From assembly GCA_031384695.1 (NCBI GenBank), contig JANNAV010000291.1, positions 1 to 30,748 of the forward strand: a stretch of 30,748 nt of DNA, read 5' to 3'. The first letter of the stretch is position 1, and each line of letters opens with the position of its first letter. Shown here in pieces: positions 8,301 to 16,176 of the stretch. Under the pieces are notes generated by a model, which searched no databases, had not been told where the DNA came from, and saw only the letters and a program-made list of their open reading frames with translations. This DNA is from JANNAV01 sp031384695. GTDB taxonomy: Bacteria; Pseudomonadota; Alphaproteobacteria; Rhodobacterales; Rhodobacteraceae. Both the position numbers and the translations under genes were made by a program.

Positions 8301-8699
8301 CTAAATCTCAACGCGGGCGCGAAAGGTCAGATCAATCCGCCGCGTCTCGCCCTCTTTCAGCCGCCGCGCCACCGCCCGCTGAAAGAACAGCGACACCAGC
8401 CGCCCCGTGCTCAAGGTCAGGTTGGCATTCACCAGCGCGCCCGATACCGCAGCCGCGATGGTTTTGACGCTCAGGAACCCCGCAGCGTCGCTCACCACAC
8501 TGATATCAAAACGATGTTCCGCGCCGCCGCCGCTTTTATCCGACTGATCCACCGCCACTTCCGGCCCGATCAGCACGAAACTGGCGGGCGTGGTGCCGGG
8601 TGGCACCTGATCCAGAATGCTCACCCCCGCCAATGCCGGATACCCCGCAAGCCGCGCGAATATCGCCGATTGCAACGCCGCTGCTGCTGCATAACTCAT
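8301..8699 (-). CDS. orfg8: GTA tail terminator protein, DUF3168 family (orfg8)
   Basis: A 132-residue protein of the DUF3168 type, which caps the tail tube and joins it to the head connector. It starts MSYAAAAALQSAIFARLAGYPAL and contains ASFVLIGPEVAVDQSDKSGGG and HRFDISVVSDAAGF. A longer frame runs upstream to 8951, but the ATG at 8699 overlaps the g7 stop by four bases (ATGA) and gives the usual family N-terminus. It is followed by a 75 bp gap with a weak hairpin before g9. Confidence 0.92.
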   Translation of the reverse strand: MSYAAAAALQSAIFARLAGYPALAGVSILDQVPPGTTPASFVLIGPEVAVDQSDKSGGGAEHRFDISVVSDAAGFLSVKTIAAAVSGALVNANLTLSTGRLVSLFFQRAVARRLKEGETRRIDLTFRARVEI

Positions 8700-9034
8700 G
8701 CCGGAACCTCCTCCCGCGCGAAACAGATCAGGTACTGCCCACGCACATCGCGCTCGGCCACCGCCAGAATGGTGAAAATCCTGGTGCAGTCGCGCAGCCG
8801 CTGCTCGGGTTTCGGCCGCGACGGCGCGCCCACAGGTACTGCCCGCACCGTGATCCGGTAGGGCACGCTCGCCTCCAGAAACTCCTCGCCCGCAGCCTCG
8901 CGCCCAGTGCCGGGGGTCAGTTCGCCCCACAAAGTGCCCAAGGCGGCCCAACTGAGCACGAACCCTCCCGCCCCGTCCGCCACGCGCTGCGGCTGTTCCA
9001 GCACCAGCGCGCGGTCAAGCCTGATGCCCCTCAT
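8696..9034 (-). CDS. orfg7: GTA head-tail joining (stopper) protein (orfg7)
   Basis: A 112-residue protein of the phage head-tail adaptor (SPP1 gp16/HK97 gp10-like) family, in the g7 slot. Typical sequence is LVLEQPQRVADGAGGFVLSWAALGTLWGEL, which mirrors the start of these small beta-barrel stoppers that hold DNA in the head and dock the tail. The ATG at 9034 is chosen over the longer frame to 9070 because it overlaps the g6 stop by four bases and has the expected N-terminus MRGIRLDRAL. Confidence 0.9.
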   Translation of the reverse strand: MRGIRLDRALVLEQPQRVADGAGGFVLSWAALGTLWGELTPGTGREAAGEEFLEASVPYRITVRAVPVGAPSRPKPEQRLRDCTRIFTILAVAERDVRGQYLICFAREEVPA

Positions 9035-9630
9035 GCCCCACCCCCGCCCAGCACCCGCACCGTGCGCCACCGCTCGATCAGCGCCTGCACCGTGAACGGC
9101 AACCCCGAGGTCCGCAGCGCGGAATCGTGGCGCTGCTCATAAAACTCCGCCGCAAGCAGGATCACCGCCTGCGCCAGATCCGCAGGCACCGCCGACCAGA
9201 CCGCGCCAAAGCCCGCGTCAAACACCACCTCCACTGACCCATCCGTCGGCACCAAAGGCAGCAAAATTCCGGCTGCCACCAGTTTTGGCCGGTGCGTATC
9301 CGGGACCAGCTTGTAGCGGCTTGCCGCCACCACTGTCGGCACCCCCGCCACATCCCGCAGCGTCACCGACACCACCCCACTCACCGGTGCCACCGGCAAT
9401 GCCTGCTCGCTCGATGACCGCCAGTCCTCAAGCTGCAACAAAAACCGCCGCGCAATCAGAACCTTGCCGATCCGCCCCTCGATCGCGGCAATCGCGCTGC
9501 GCAAATAGCTTTCGATCAACCCATTCTGCATGCCGTCGTCGGTAAACCCGCTACCCAGGCGAAGATGGTCCTTCAGCCCCTGCACCGGCAACGCCCCCAC
9601 CAGCACCGTGGTCTGCTCTGTCAACATCAT
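9031..9630 (-). CDS. orfg6: GTA head-tail connector/adaptor protein (orfg6)
   Basis: A 199-residue protein of the phage gp6/phiE125 gp8-like connector family that sits below the portal. Family features include an N-terminal helical part (LKDHLRLGSGFTDDGMQNGLIESYLRSAIAAIEGRIGK) and a later segment with PADLAQAVILLAAEFYEQR. Two adjacent ATGs (9630 and 9627) could serve as start. It lies 83 bp after the capsid gene, separated by a strong hairpin. Its stop overlaps the g7 start by four bases. Confidence 0.92.
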   Translation of the reverse strand: MMLTEQTTVLVGALPVQGLKDHLRLGSGFTDDGMQNGLIESYLRSAIAAIEGRIGKVLIARRFLLQLEDWRSSSEQALPVAPVSGVVSVTLRDVAGVPTVVAASRYKLVPDTHRPKLVAAGILLPLVPTDGSVEVVFDAGFGAVWSAVPADLAQAVILLAAEFYEQRHDSALRTSGLPFTVQALIERWRTVRVLGGGGA

Positions 9631-9669
9631 GTCCCGATTCCCTTCCCCAATTGCCCACTCCCCGCCATC

Positions 9670-9700
9670 CGCTGCGGCCCCCGCAACAAGGGCCGCAGCG
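9670..9700 (-). other. Strong RNA hairpin after the capsid gene
   Basis: An 11 bp perfect inverted repeat (CGCTGCGGCCC ... GGGCCGCAGCG) with a 9-base loop lies 13 bp after the g5 stop. There is no U-run after it on the minus strand, so it is not a standard intrinsic terminator. It could stabilise the 3' end of capsid mRNA after processing or reduce read-through into the tail genes. Confidence 0.7.
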
Positions 9701-9713
9701 TCGAAATGTCAGA

Positions 9714-10913
9714 TCAGGAGACCGCGATTTTCAGCAGCTTGATCGCCGCAAAATCGGTCACATCGCCACCCACCCGCTTGCTGGCATAAAACAACACGTG
9801 CGGCTTGGCCGAGAACGGATCGCGCAGCAGGCGCAGGTCCGGGCGCTCGGCAATCGTGTAGGCAGACGCGAAATCGCCAAAGGCAATCGCATGGGCATTG
9901 GCGGCAATGTCCGGCATGTCCTCGCAGACCAGCACCGGATACCCCATCAAACGCGCAGGCTCACCCGCCGCCAACCCGTCCGACCACAAGAAGCGCCCAT
10001 CGGCATCCTTCATCTTGCGCACGGCCCCGGTGGTTTTCGAGTTCATGATGAACGTCGCATTCGCCCGGTAATCGGCGGCCAGCGCATAGACCAGATTGAT
10101 GATGCAATCGGCGGCATTGGTGGCCGCGAAATCCGCCGCCGCCCCGGTCGGCACATAGCCGATGCTGCCCCAGGTCCAGGAGGCGTTCGCCACTTTCGCC
10201 GGCAGCAGAATGCCCTTCGGCTTGTCGATACCATCGCCGTTGATAAAGGCACTCGCCTCGGCCCGGATGAACCGCGTGGCGATCTTGCCCGCAAGCCAAC
10301 CCTCCACATCGAACGCACTGTCATCCAGCAACCGCATGCTGGCTTTCGGCATCGCCGACAACTCATGCAGCTTGATCGAGATGCGCTCGATGGTGGGGGT
10401 CGAAGTCTCGACCTGCGCTGCCACTTCCGTAGCCCAGCCCGAGCCAACATCGGTGCGGTCAATCAACACGTCAAACGAGGTCGCATCAATCTGCACCACA
10501 TTGGCAATCGAACGCAGGCTCGACGTCGAGGACAGCATCGAGCGGATGGTCTCCGCCGTCTGCGGGTCCAGAAGGTACCCGCCATCGGCCGAAACCGTGC
10601 CCGACAAGGCCTTGCCTTCAAGGGCAAGGCCACGCAGGCCATCATCATCGCCGGTGCGCAAATAGGCGCCAAAGGCTTTCTTGTGGGGAACATCAAGCTC
10701 CGCATGCACCGAAAGGGCGGGGCGGGAATAGGTCATGGTTTTGGCATTCAGCATGGTCAATCGCTCTTCCTGTTGTTGCAACGAAGTCTTCACGTCATCT
10801 TGAAAGCCCCGGAAGGCATTCAAAAATCCGGCCATAGCGGATTTCACTTCCGCACCCGGATGCAGGGCCGCAGGCAATGCCTGATCGGCCCGAGCTTTAG
10901 TCTCGGTCATCAT
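9714..10913 (-). CDS. orfg5: GTA major capsid protein, HK97 fold (orfg5)
   Basis: A 399-residue (398 from the second ATG) HK97-family capsid protein. The N-terminal ~100 residues are helical and charged (MAGFLNAFRGFQDDVKTSLQQQEERL) and correspond to the delta domain removed by the g4 protease. The mature part carries SGTVSADGGYLLDPQTAETIRSML, INGDGIDKPKGIL and the C-terminal LLRDPFSAKPHVLFYASKRVGGDV block typical of the family. A longer frame to 11027 would overlap g4. The tandem ATGATG at 10913/10910 follows an AAGGA site and leaves a 37 bp gap to g4, so it is preferred. The hairpin after the stop may support high capsid expression. Confidence 0.95.
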   Translation of the reverse strand: MMTETKARADQALPAALHPGAEVKSAMAGFLNAFRGFQDDVKTSLQQQEERLTMLNAKTMTYSRPALSVHAELDVPHKKAFGAYLRTGDDDGLRGLALEGKALSGTVSADGGYLLDPQTAETIRSMLSSTSSLRSIANVVQIDATSFDVLIDRTDVGSGWATEVAAQVETSTPTIERISIKLHELSAMPKASMRLLDDSAFDVEGWLAGKIATRFIRAEASAFINGDGIDKPKGILLPAKVANASWTWGSIGYVPTGAAADFAATNAADCIINLVYALAADYRANATFIMNSKTTGAVRKMKDADGRFLWSDGLAAGEPARLMGYPVLVCEDMPDIAANAHAIAFGDFASAYTIAERPDLRLLRDPFSAKPHVLFYASKRVGGDVTDFAAIKLLKIAVS

Positions 10914-10950
10914 GGTTTTCCTTGAGTTTGGTCGTGAAAGGCCGCGCTTG

Positions 10951-11511
10951 TCAGCGCCCGGCCAAGGTACGGCTTGCCGCTTCAAACAAAGCCGCCAACT
11001 CGCGCATGTACTCAGCCCCCGGCTCATCGCCCTTGGCTGAAACCCGCGCGTCTTGAAGCATCGGAAAGGTCACCAGTGACACCTCCCACAGCTCCAGCTC
11101 CGACAACAGGCGCTGCCCCTTGCCATCGCGTTCCGCCCTGACCGTCCGGTAACCAATCGACAAGCCGTCAATCGCCCCCGCGCTCAGCAGGGCCGCCGCC
11201 TCGCGGCCCTTGTCCACCTCCAGCAGGATGCGCCCCTTGACCCAAAGGCCAATGGCGTCCTCGCGCACCTCGTCCCAAACGCCAATCGGCTGGGTCGGAT
11301 CGTGCTGCCACAGCATCTTCACCGCGCGCCCGACCGCGGCGAGGGCCTTCAGGCTGGCGGCATAAGCCCCCGCCACCACCACATCGCCGCCCTGATCGCG
11401 CTTGCCAAACAGGCTGGCGTATCCGGCCACAACCTGCCCGTCGGTCACCGTCAACCCCGCCTCCGGCTGATGATATTTACGCTCCGGCGCGCCTTGCATC
11501 TTCCAGTCCAT
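10951..11511 (-). CDS. orfg4: GTA prohead protease, HK97/U35 family (orfg4)
   Basis: A 186-residue HK97-type prohead serine protease that matures the capsid. It contains VAGYASLFGKRDQGGDVV near the start. The candidate catalytic residues are H70 in LWQHDPTQPIG and S118 in IDGLSIGYRT, with an acidic ELELWEVSLVTFPM strand after. It lies just upstream of the capsid gene and 9 bp downstream of g3.5, the normal order. Confidence 0.94.
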   Translation of the reverse strand: MDWKMQGAPERKYHQPEAGLTVTDGQVVAGYASLFGKRDQGGDVVVAGAYAASLKALAAVGRAVKMLWQHDPTQPIGVWDEVREDAIGLWVKGRILLEVDKGREAAALLSAGAIDGLSIGYRTVRAERDGKGQRLLSELELWEVSLVTFPMLQDARVSAKGDEPGAEYMRELAALFEAASRTLAGR

Positions 11512-11520
11512 GCCTGTTCC

Positions 11521-11769
11521 CTACCTTGTTGCCGCCGCGATCACCGCCTCGGCCATCTGCGCCAAAAGAAACGCCGCCACCCCGAAAACCCCCAGCCAGA
11601 TGCGCTTTTCAAGCCGCTCCAGCACCGCATCAATCTGCCCCAGCCGAAACTCCAGCGCCGCCCAGCGCTCGGCTGCCACCCGCTCATTCGCCTCGATCTG
11701 CGCCTGCGCCGCATCGAAACTGTCATATAAAAACCGCGAGCCGCCCTCCGACGGTTTGCGAACCGTCAT
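11521..11769 (-). CDS. orfg3.5: GTA small membrane/coiled-coil protein (orfg3.5)
   Basis: An 82-residue protein in the g3.5 slot. Residues 19-55 look like a coiled coil (DAAQAQIEANERVAAERWAALEF and LGQIDAVLERLEKRIW), followed by one hydrophobic helix at about 57-75 (LGVFGVAAFLLAQMAEAVI). A coiled coil plus membrane anchor is seen in g3.5 homologues; the role in the particle is not known to me. Its start overlaps the portal stop by four bases (ATGA). Confidence 0.88.
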   Translation of the reverse strand: MTVRKPSEGGSRFLYDSFDAAQAQIEANERVAAERWAALEFRLGQIDAVLERLEKRIWLGVFGVAAFLLAQMAEAVIAAATR

Positions 11770-12962
11770 GCTTCATCCGAAAGCCGCGGCAGGCCCAACA
11801 GCAGCCGCTTTTCCGCCCCCGTCAGGAAATCCGCCGTCCCCACCCGCGCCCATTGCTGATCGCGCTCCACCGCCAGCGCCGGGATCTGGTCCAGATCGGG
11901 CCGCAACTCCACAACCTCGCCGGTAGACGCCGACAGCCAATGCGAAATTCCCGCCGTAACGCGCGTCACCAACGGCAACACTGTCAGCCGGAAAAACGCC
12001 CGGTTGGCCTCCTGATAATTAGCGTAAGTGGCGTCGCCGGTGATCCCCATCAGCATCGGCGGCACCCCAAAGGCGATGGCAATCTCGCGCCCCGCCGCCT
12101 CCTTGGTCTTTTGAAACTCCATGTCCGAAGGCGAAAACCCCATCGGCTTCCAGTCGAGGCCACCCTCCAGCAACATCGGCCGCCCGGCATTGCGCGCGCC
12201 CTGATGATGCATCTCCATCTCGCTGATCAGCCGGTCATACTGATCTGCCGACAGTTGCGATTGCCCATCGGCCCCCTTGTAAATGATCGCCCCCGAGGGC
12301 CGGGCGGCATTGTCCAACAGCGCCTTCGACCAGGCCGAAGCCGAGGTATGCACATCAATCGCCACCGCCGCCGCCTGCAACGGCGAAAAGCCGAAGTGAT
12401 CGTCCTGCGGATGAAAGGTCTTGATATGGCAGATCGGCTGATGCCCCTCCGACATGGCAAACCGGTGCGTCCGCGACCCCACGGTGTAATCATAGGCCAC
12501 CGGCCAGCCGTCCACCCCCGGCACTACCGCCATCCTGTCAGACCGCAGCACATGCAACTCGCCCGGAAGCGCCGCCATCCCCGGCACCGCCTCGATATAG
12601 GCATTGCCGCTCAGCAAAAGATGGCCATAGATCGCCTCGAACATCTCCGCCCGCCCCTGCGCGCCGTTGGGCCTGCGGATCAGATCCAGCACCGGATGCT
12701 GCTCATAACGCCGGTCATTGTCCTGCAAGATCAACGGCAAAGCCGCCGCCGCTTCCGAGATCAGCTTCACCGCCCGGAACCCCATCGGATTGCCCTGAAA
12801 CCCGGCCTTGGAAAGCGACACCAGATCCCGCGCCGACCACACCACCCGCCCCGAACTGCCCCAGGCCACCACCCGCCCCGCCGCCGACGCCTTCACCTCA
12901 GGCATTGGCACCTCAGGCACGCCCGCCGCCACCGGCTTTGCCCGCAAAAAATCAAACACCAT
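11766..12962 (-). CDS. orfg3: GTA portal protein, HK97 family (orfg3)
   Basis: A 398-residue HK97-type portal protein that forms the dodecameric DNA gate of the head. Family blocks include LVSLSKAGFQGNPMGFRAVKLISEAAAALPL, HPVLDLIRRPN, GNAYIEA and the C-terminal IAIAFGVPPMLMGITGDATYANYQEANRAFFRLTVLPLV. The ATG at 12962 has GGGAG upstream. It is separated from the large terminase by 168 bp that contain an intergenic repeat, the largest gap inside the GTA cluster. Confidence 0.95.
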   Translation of the reverse strand: MVFDFLRAKPVAAGVPEVPMPEVKASAAGRVVAWGSSGRVVWSARDLVSLSKAGFQGNPMGFRAVKLISEAAAALPLILQDNDRRYEQHPVLDLIRRPNGAQGRAEMFEAIYGHLLLSGNAYIEAVPGMAALPGELHVLRSDRMAVVPGVDGWPVAYDYTVGSRTHRFAMSEGHQPICHIKTFHPQDDHFGFSPLQAAAVAIDVHTSASAWSKALLDNAARPSGAIIYKGADGQSQLSADQYDRLISEMEMHHQGARNAGRPMLLEGGLDWKPMGFSPSDMEFQKTKEAAGREIAIAFGVPPMLMGITGDATYANYQEANRAFFRLTVLPLVTRVTAGISHWLSASTGEVVELRPDLDQIPALAVERDQQWARVGTADFLTGAEKRLLLGLPRLSDEA

Positions 12963-13076
12963 GTCGGATCGCTCCCTCGCTCAAAGGCCATAGCCCTGCT
13001 CCGCCGCGCCCCGAAAGGACGCCGCCCTATTCACCAAACAGCCGGACTCAGGGCCACAAAACCCCAAATCCACCCG

Positions 13077-13113
13077 CTTCTTTTCTGCCTAAATATCCCC
13101 GCCGGAGGCTCCC
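13077..13113 (-). repeat. Interspersed Rhodobacteraceae-type intergenic motif
   Basis: Minus strand: GGGAGCCTCCGGCGGGGATA followed by TTTAGGCAGAAAAGAAG. I recall this GCCTCCGGCGGG-ATATTT core as frequent between genes in Rhodobacteraceae genomes. A related copy (about 19 of 22 positions over the TTCTT...TCTGCC...ATATCCC part) occurs at 27646-27667 in this same window. Confidence 0.6.
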
Positions 13114-13130
13114 ACCTCACAGCACACCCA

Positions 13131-14477
13131 TCACCCCAAGGTGCGAACCCGCGCCACCCGATAGTTTTCCGATGGCTCCACAATCAGATCGGTCAACGCC
13201 CAGACCAGCGCATCCACCCGGTCGGGCGAGCCTTTGCCAAGATAGCCCATCGTGGTCATCTGGCACATCTGCTCCTCAAGCCGCGCCAACCCCCGCACAT
13301 GGCTTACCCGGCCCTGCTCGTACAGCGCCGCCACCGGCTCGGCCCGCACCATCTTGTTGCGTGTGGCCCGCACGCCGCGGTAAGGCACCAGCGGGTCGAT
13401 CTGCCGGATCACCCCCTCCACCAGATCGCCGCCCTGATTGACCTCCGCCACCAGCCTGTCGGCCTTGTGCCGCTCCATCGCGGCAATCGCCGCCCGCGCC
13501 CATTTGTCTGGCGACGCCCCCTGCACCGACGCATCCTCCAGCACCACCGCCCGCCAGGTCTGCGGTGGCCCGTCGGTGACAGCCCCCACCACGATGATGC
13601 CGCAAGCGTCCGATCCTGCATGCCCCGTCACCGGCGGGTCCACCGCCACCACGATGCGCTTGCACAAGGGGGCCTCGCTCACCCGACCCTTCTCCAGCGC
13701 CGCCGAACTCCACAACGCGCCTTCCACATCCTCGATCAGCAAACCTTCCAACTCCTGCCGCCCCAACCTTGTGCCGGCAAACCGCGCCTGCACCTCCTCA
13801 AGGAACGAGGCCGCCAGATAGGCCCGGTTGGCATCGGTTGGCGCGTGGGTGATCACGGTCGAGGGGTTCTTCAGGATCGCCTTCAACCCCGCCACATTCT
13901 GCGGCGAGGTCGTCACCACCTGCCGCGGGTTTTCCCCCAGCCGCAGCGCGAACTGCAACATGTCCCAGGTAGAATCCACCTTCTTCCACTTGGCCAACTC
14001 ATCAACCCAGGCCGCATCAAACTGCGGCCCCCGTAAACTGTCGGGGTCATGCGCCGAGAACACCTGCGCCACCGCTCCGTTGGGCCAGACCAACTGCTTG
14101 CGCGCCGCCTGCCACACGGGCCTGCGGTCCGGTGGCGCACAGGCCAGAATCCCGCTTTCGCCGAAAATCATCACCTCGCGCACCTGATCAATGGTTTCCC
14201 CCACCAGCGCCACCCGGCGCGAGCGTCCCGGATCACCCGGCCCCGCCCCCTCCACTTCGGCACGCACCCATTCGGCCCCGGCACGGGTCTTGCCAGCCCC
14301 CCGCCCGCCCATGATCACCCAGGTTTTCCACGCGCCTTCGGGCGGCAACTGATGCGGCAGCGCCCAGAATTCGAACAGCCAAGGCAACGACAACAGCGCG
14401 TTGTCGCCCAGCCCGGTCAGAAACTCGTCAACCTGCCCCGGCGTCGCGGAGGCAAGCCAGGCGGCGCCCGATTTCAT
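13131..14477 (-). CDS. orfg2: GTA large terminase, DNA-packaging motor (orfg2)
   Basis: A terminase large subunit of 448 residues from this start. The ATPase domain has a clear Walker A (MGGRGAGKT, about residues 56-64) and a Walker B-like AAWVDELAKWK (about 155-165). The C-terminal nuclease part has VVAVDPPVTGHAGSDACGI and VAEVNQGGDLVEG, which supply the acidic metal ligands. In GTAs this enzyme packages about one headful of random host DNA. The frame is open back to 14651 and another ATG lies at 14528. The start chosen begins MKSGAAWLASAT; none of the ATGs has a good ribosome site, so the start is uncertain. It overlaps orfg1 by about 50 bp. Confidence 0.93.
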   Translation of the reverse strand: MKSGAAWLASATPGQVDEFLTGLGDNALLSLPWLFEFWALPHQLPPEGAWKTWVIMGGRGAGKTRAGAEWVRAEVEGAGPGDPGRSRRVALVGETIDQVREVMIFGESGILACAPPDRRPVWQAARKQLVWPNGAVAQVFSAHDPDSLRGPQFDAAWVDELAKWKKVDSTWDMLQFALRLGENPRQVVTTSPQNVAGLKAILKNPSTVITHAPTDANRAYLAASFLEEVQARFAGTRLGRQELEGLLIEDVEGALWSSAALEKGRVSEAPLCKRIVVAVDPPVTGHAGSDACGIIVVGAVTDGPPQTWRAVVLEDASVQGASPDKWARAAIAAMERHKADRLVAEVNQGGDLVEGVIRQIDPLVPYRGVRATRNKMVRAEPVAALYEQGRVSHVRGLARLEEQMCQMTTMGYLGKGSPDRVDALVWALTDLIVEPSENYRVARVRTLG

Positions 14478-14751
14478 CCCGAGCGGCGTGTAAGTCGAGC
14501 GCGCTGGTTCCGATAGTCCCGGTGACATGCTTGCGGAGTTTTTCAACACGCGTCCTTTCGTCGAATATTGCCTGAAACACAGCCTGCAAAGTCCGCCCTG
14601 CATGGATGGCAGCCCCGGCTTCGCCAAACTCACCCGCTTCGATCTTGCCAATCGTGCGCTGCAATGCTTCGGCCGCCTGCATCAGATGCCGCTCAACCAT
14701 CTCCATCAGATCATCCGGCGGTGCATCCCTTACGGAGAAATTCATTGTCAT
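14428..14751 (-). CDS. orfg1: GTA small terminase-like protein (orfg1)
   Basis: A 107-residue protein at the head of the GTA operon, in the place and of the size of RcGTA g1, which works as the small terminase subunit without sequence-specific pac recognition. It is mostly helical (LMEMVERHLMQAAEALQRTIGKIEAGEFGEAGAA and AVFQAIFDERTRVEKL). Starts at 14751 and 14745 are both possible. Its stop lies inside the large terminase gene, so the two are translationally coupled. Assignment rests mainly on position, size and helical pattern. Confidence 0.85.
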   Translation of the reverse strand: MTMNFSVRDAPPDDLMEMVERHLMQAAEALQRTIGKIEAGEFGEAGAAIHAGRTLQAVFQAIFDERTRVEKLRKHVTGTIGTSALDLHAARDEIGRRLACLRDAGAG

Positions 14752-14848
14752 TCTGCCCGACCCATGCCCCGCTTACCTGTCTGCTTGCGCATCGGCCGGT
14801 CTGGCCAACTGCCGTGCCAGTGGCCAACCTGTCTGACCGGGCGATATG
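14752..14848 (-). promoter_or_regulatory. GTA leader with two pairs of direct repeats
   Basis: This short region between the mltG terminator and orfg1 must hold, or lie close to, the GTA promoter. I see no convincing -35/-10 pair. On the plus strand TGGCCAAC occurs at 14802-14809 and 14821-14828 (19 bp apart), and ACCTGTCTG occurs at 14775-14783 and 14827-14835. These may be activator sites; GTA promoters are activated by GafA in R. capsulatus, but I cannot match its binding site by eye. Confidence 0.35.
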
Positions 14849-14881
14849 AAAAAGCAGCACCGGGGTTGCCCCCGTGCCGCT
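14849..14881 (-). terminator. Intrinsic terminator after mltG
   Basis: On the minus strand AGCGGCAC-GGGG...CCCC-GTGCTGCT forms a stem of about 12 pairs with a small loop and is followed by a five-base U-run. It lies about 120 bp after the mltG stop and should end the fabF-mltG transcript before the GTA genes. Confidence 0.8.
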
Positions 14882-14977
14882 TGCCCACTTCTGTTATCAT
14901 GCCACAACCTATACGTCAGGCCGGGCGCTGCGTCAAGCTAAAAATTGAAGGGTATCAACGGCTTACCGTGCGAGGCG

Positions 14978-14992
14978 TTAACCGCTTGTTAA
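14978..14992. promoter_or_regulatory. CtrA-type box TTAA-N7-TTAA
   Basis: TTAACCGCTTGTTAA is an exact match to the full CtrA recognition pattern (TTAA, seven bases, TTAA), set in a GTTAAC-N5-GTTAAC arrangement. It lies between the mltG stop and the mltG terminator, about 230 bp upstream of orfg1. CtrA is a known regulator of GTA production in Rhodobacterales. Direct action here is inference, because the terminator lies between this box and orfg1. Confidence 0.6.
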
Positions 14993-14997
14993 CCCGG

Positions 14998-16176
14998 TCA
15001 CTCGCCCTGCACCCCCAGCAACGGCTCTTCGCCCTGCTGCGCCTCAATCGCCCGCCACTTCGCCACGTTCTGATTGTGCTCCTCCAGCGTCTCGGCAAAG
15101 GCATGCCCGCCGCTGCCATCGGCCACAAAGAACACGTAAGGTGTGGTGTCCGGGTTCAGCGACGCCTCTATGCTCAAGCGCCCCGGATTGGCAATCGGGG
15201 TGGGGGGCAAACCGTCGATCACATAGGTGTTCCACGGCGTCTCACGGCGCAACTCGCTTTGGCGCAACCCACGCCCCAACACACCCTCGCCTCTGGTGAT
15301 GCCGTAAATCACCGTCGGATCCGTCTGCAACTTCATCCCCCGCACCATCCGGTTGACAAACACGCTTGCCACCCGCTTGCGCTCCTCCGGTATCCCGGTT
15401 TCCTTCTCCACGATCGAGGCCATCACCATCGCCTCCTCCGGCGTGTTATAAGGCAGCCCCTCGGCCCGCGTCGCCCACAATTCGGCCATCAGCGCGGTCT
15501 GCGCCGCCTCCATGGTGGCGATCAAAGCGCCACGCTCGGATCCCTGATCCACCTCATAGCTGTCGGGCGCAAGGCTGCCCTCGGCGGGCAAATCCTCAAT
15601 CGCCCCGGTCAGGAAATCCGCCCGCTTCAGCGCGTCCACCACCTGCCAGCTGGTCACACCTTCTGCTAGAGTCACCCGCCAGCGCAGATCGCTGCCCTGT
15701 GCCGCATCCAGATACGCCGCAGGGATCGCCTCGGCCGCCGGATCAAACGCCACCACCTCGACATAGCGGTTGCTCACCGGGTCCAACTCGCGCAGCACCA
15801 CCTCGGCACTCGCCACCGAGATGCGGAAATTCACCTCGCGCCCGCAGGTCGATTGGCCCCCCGCCGTCAGCACCGCAAGCACCTCGCCCATCGACGCCTT
15901 GGGCGCCAGCAGGTAACTGCCGAACTTCAAAGCCGCACCCCGTTCTGAATAATCGGCGCCAATGCGGAAAATCCGCGCATCGCTCACCGCACCCTCGGTC
16001 TCCAACGACCGGCTCACCTGTGACAGCGACGCGCCCTTCTCCACCTTGAAACAAATCGCCTCCGCCAGCGGCCCCGGCCCCGAAAACTGCTGCCGTCCCA
16101 GCGCCAGCACCCCCGCCACCACCACCAGCGCCACGATGAACAGCGTCAGCGCGTTCGATGCCACCGACCGCCACAT
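14998..16176 (-). CDS. mltG: Endolytic murein transglycosylase MltG
   Basis: A 392-residue YceG/MltG protein. An N-terminal membrane helix (about residues 9-27) anchors it in the inner membrane, with the rest in the periplasm. A LysM-like region (VEKGASLSQVSRSLETEGAV) precedes the catalytic domain, which has the signature MASIVEKETGIPEERKRVASVFVNRM (the catalytic glutamate is in VEKET, about residues 257-259), LQTDPTVIYG and NTYVIDGLPPTPIANPG. It cuts nascent glycan strands and so ends peptidoglycan polymerisation. Its ATG overlaps the fabF stop by one base (TGATG), so the two genes form an operon. Confidence 0.95.
   Translation of the reverse strand: MWRSVASNALTLFIVALVVVAGVLALGRQQFSGPGPLAEAICFKVEKGASLSQVSRSLETEGAVSDARIFRIGADYSERGAALKFGSYLLAPKASMGEVLAVLTAGGQSTCGREVNFRISVASAEVVLRELDPVSNRYVEVVAFDPAAEAIPAAYLDAAQGSDLRWRVTLAEGVTSWQVVDALKRADFLTGAIEDLPAEGSLAPDSYEVDQGSERGALIATMEAAQTALMAELWATRAEGLPYNTPEEAMVMASIVEKETGIPEERKRVASVFVNRMVRGMKLQTDPTVIYGITRGEGVLGRGLRQSELRRETPWNTYVIDGLPPTPIANPGRLSIEASLNPDTTPYVFFVADGSGGHAFAETLEEHNQNVAKWRAIEAQQGEEPLLGVQGE

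Noticed and set aside
11526..14036. Plus-strand 836-residue frame opposite g2-g3.5
   Set aside because: It is an antisense frame of high-GC genes, rich in Arg, Pro and His, without domain features; the minus-strand GTA genes explain the region.
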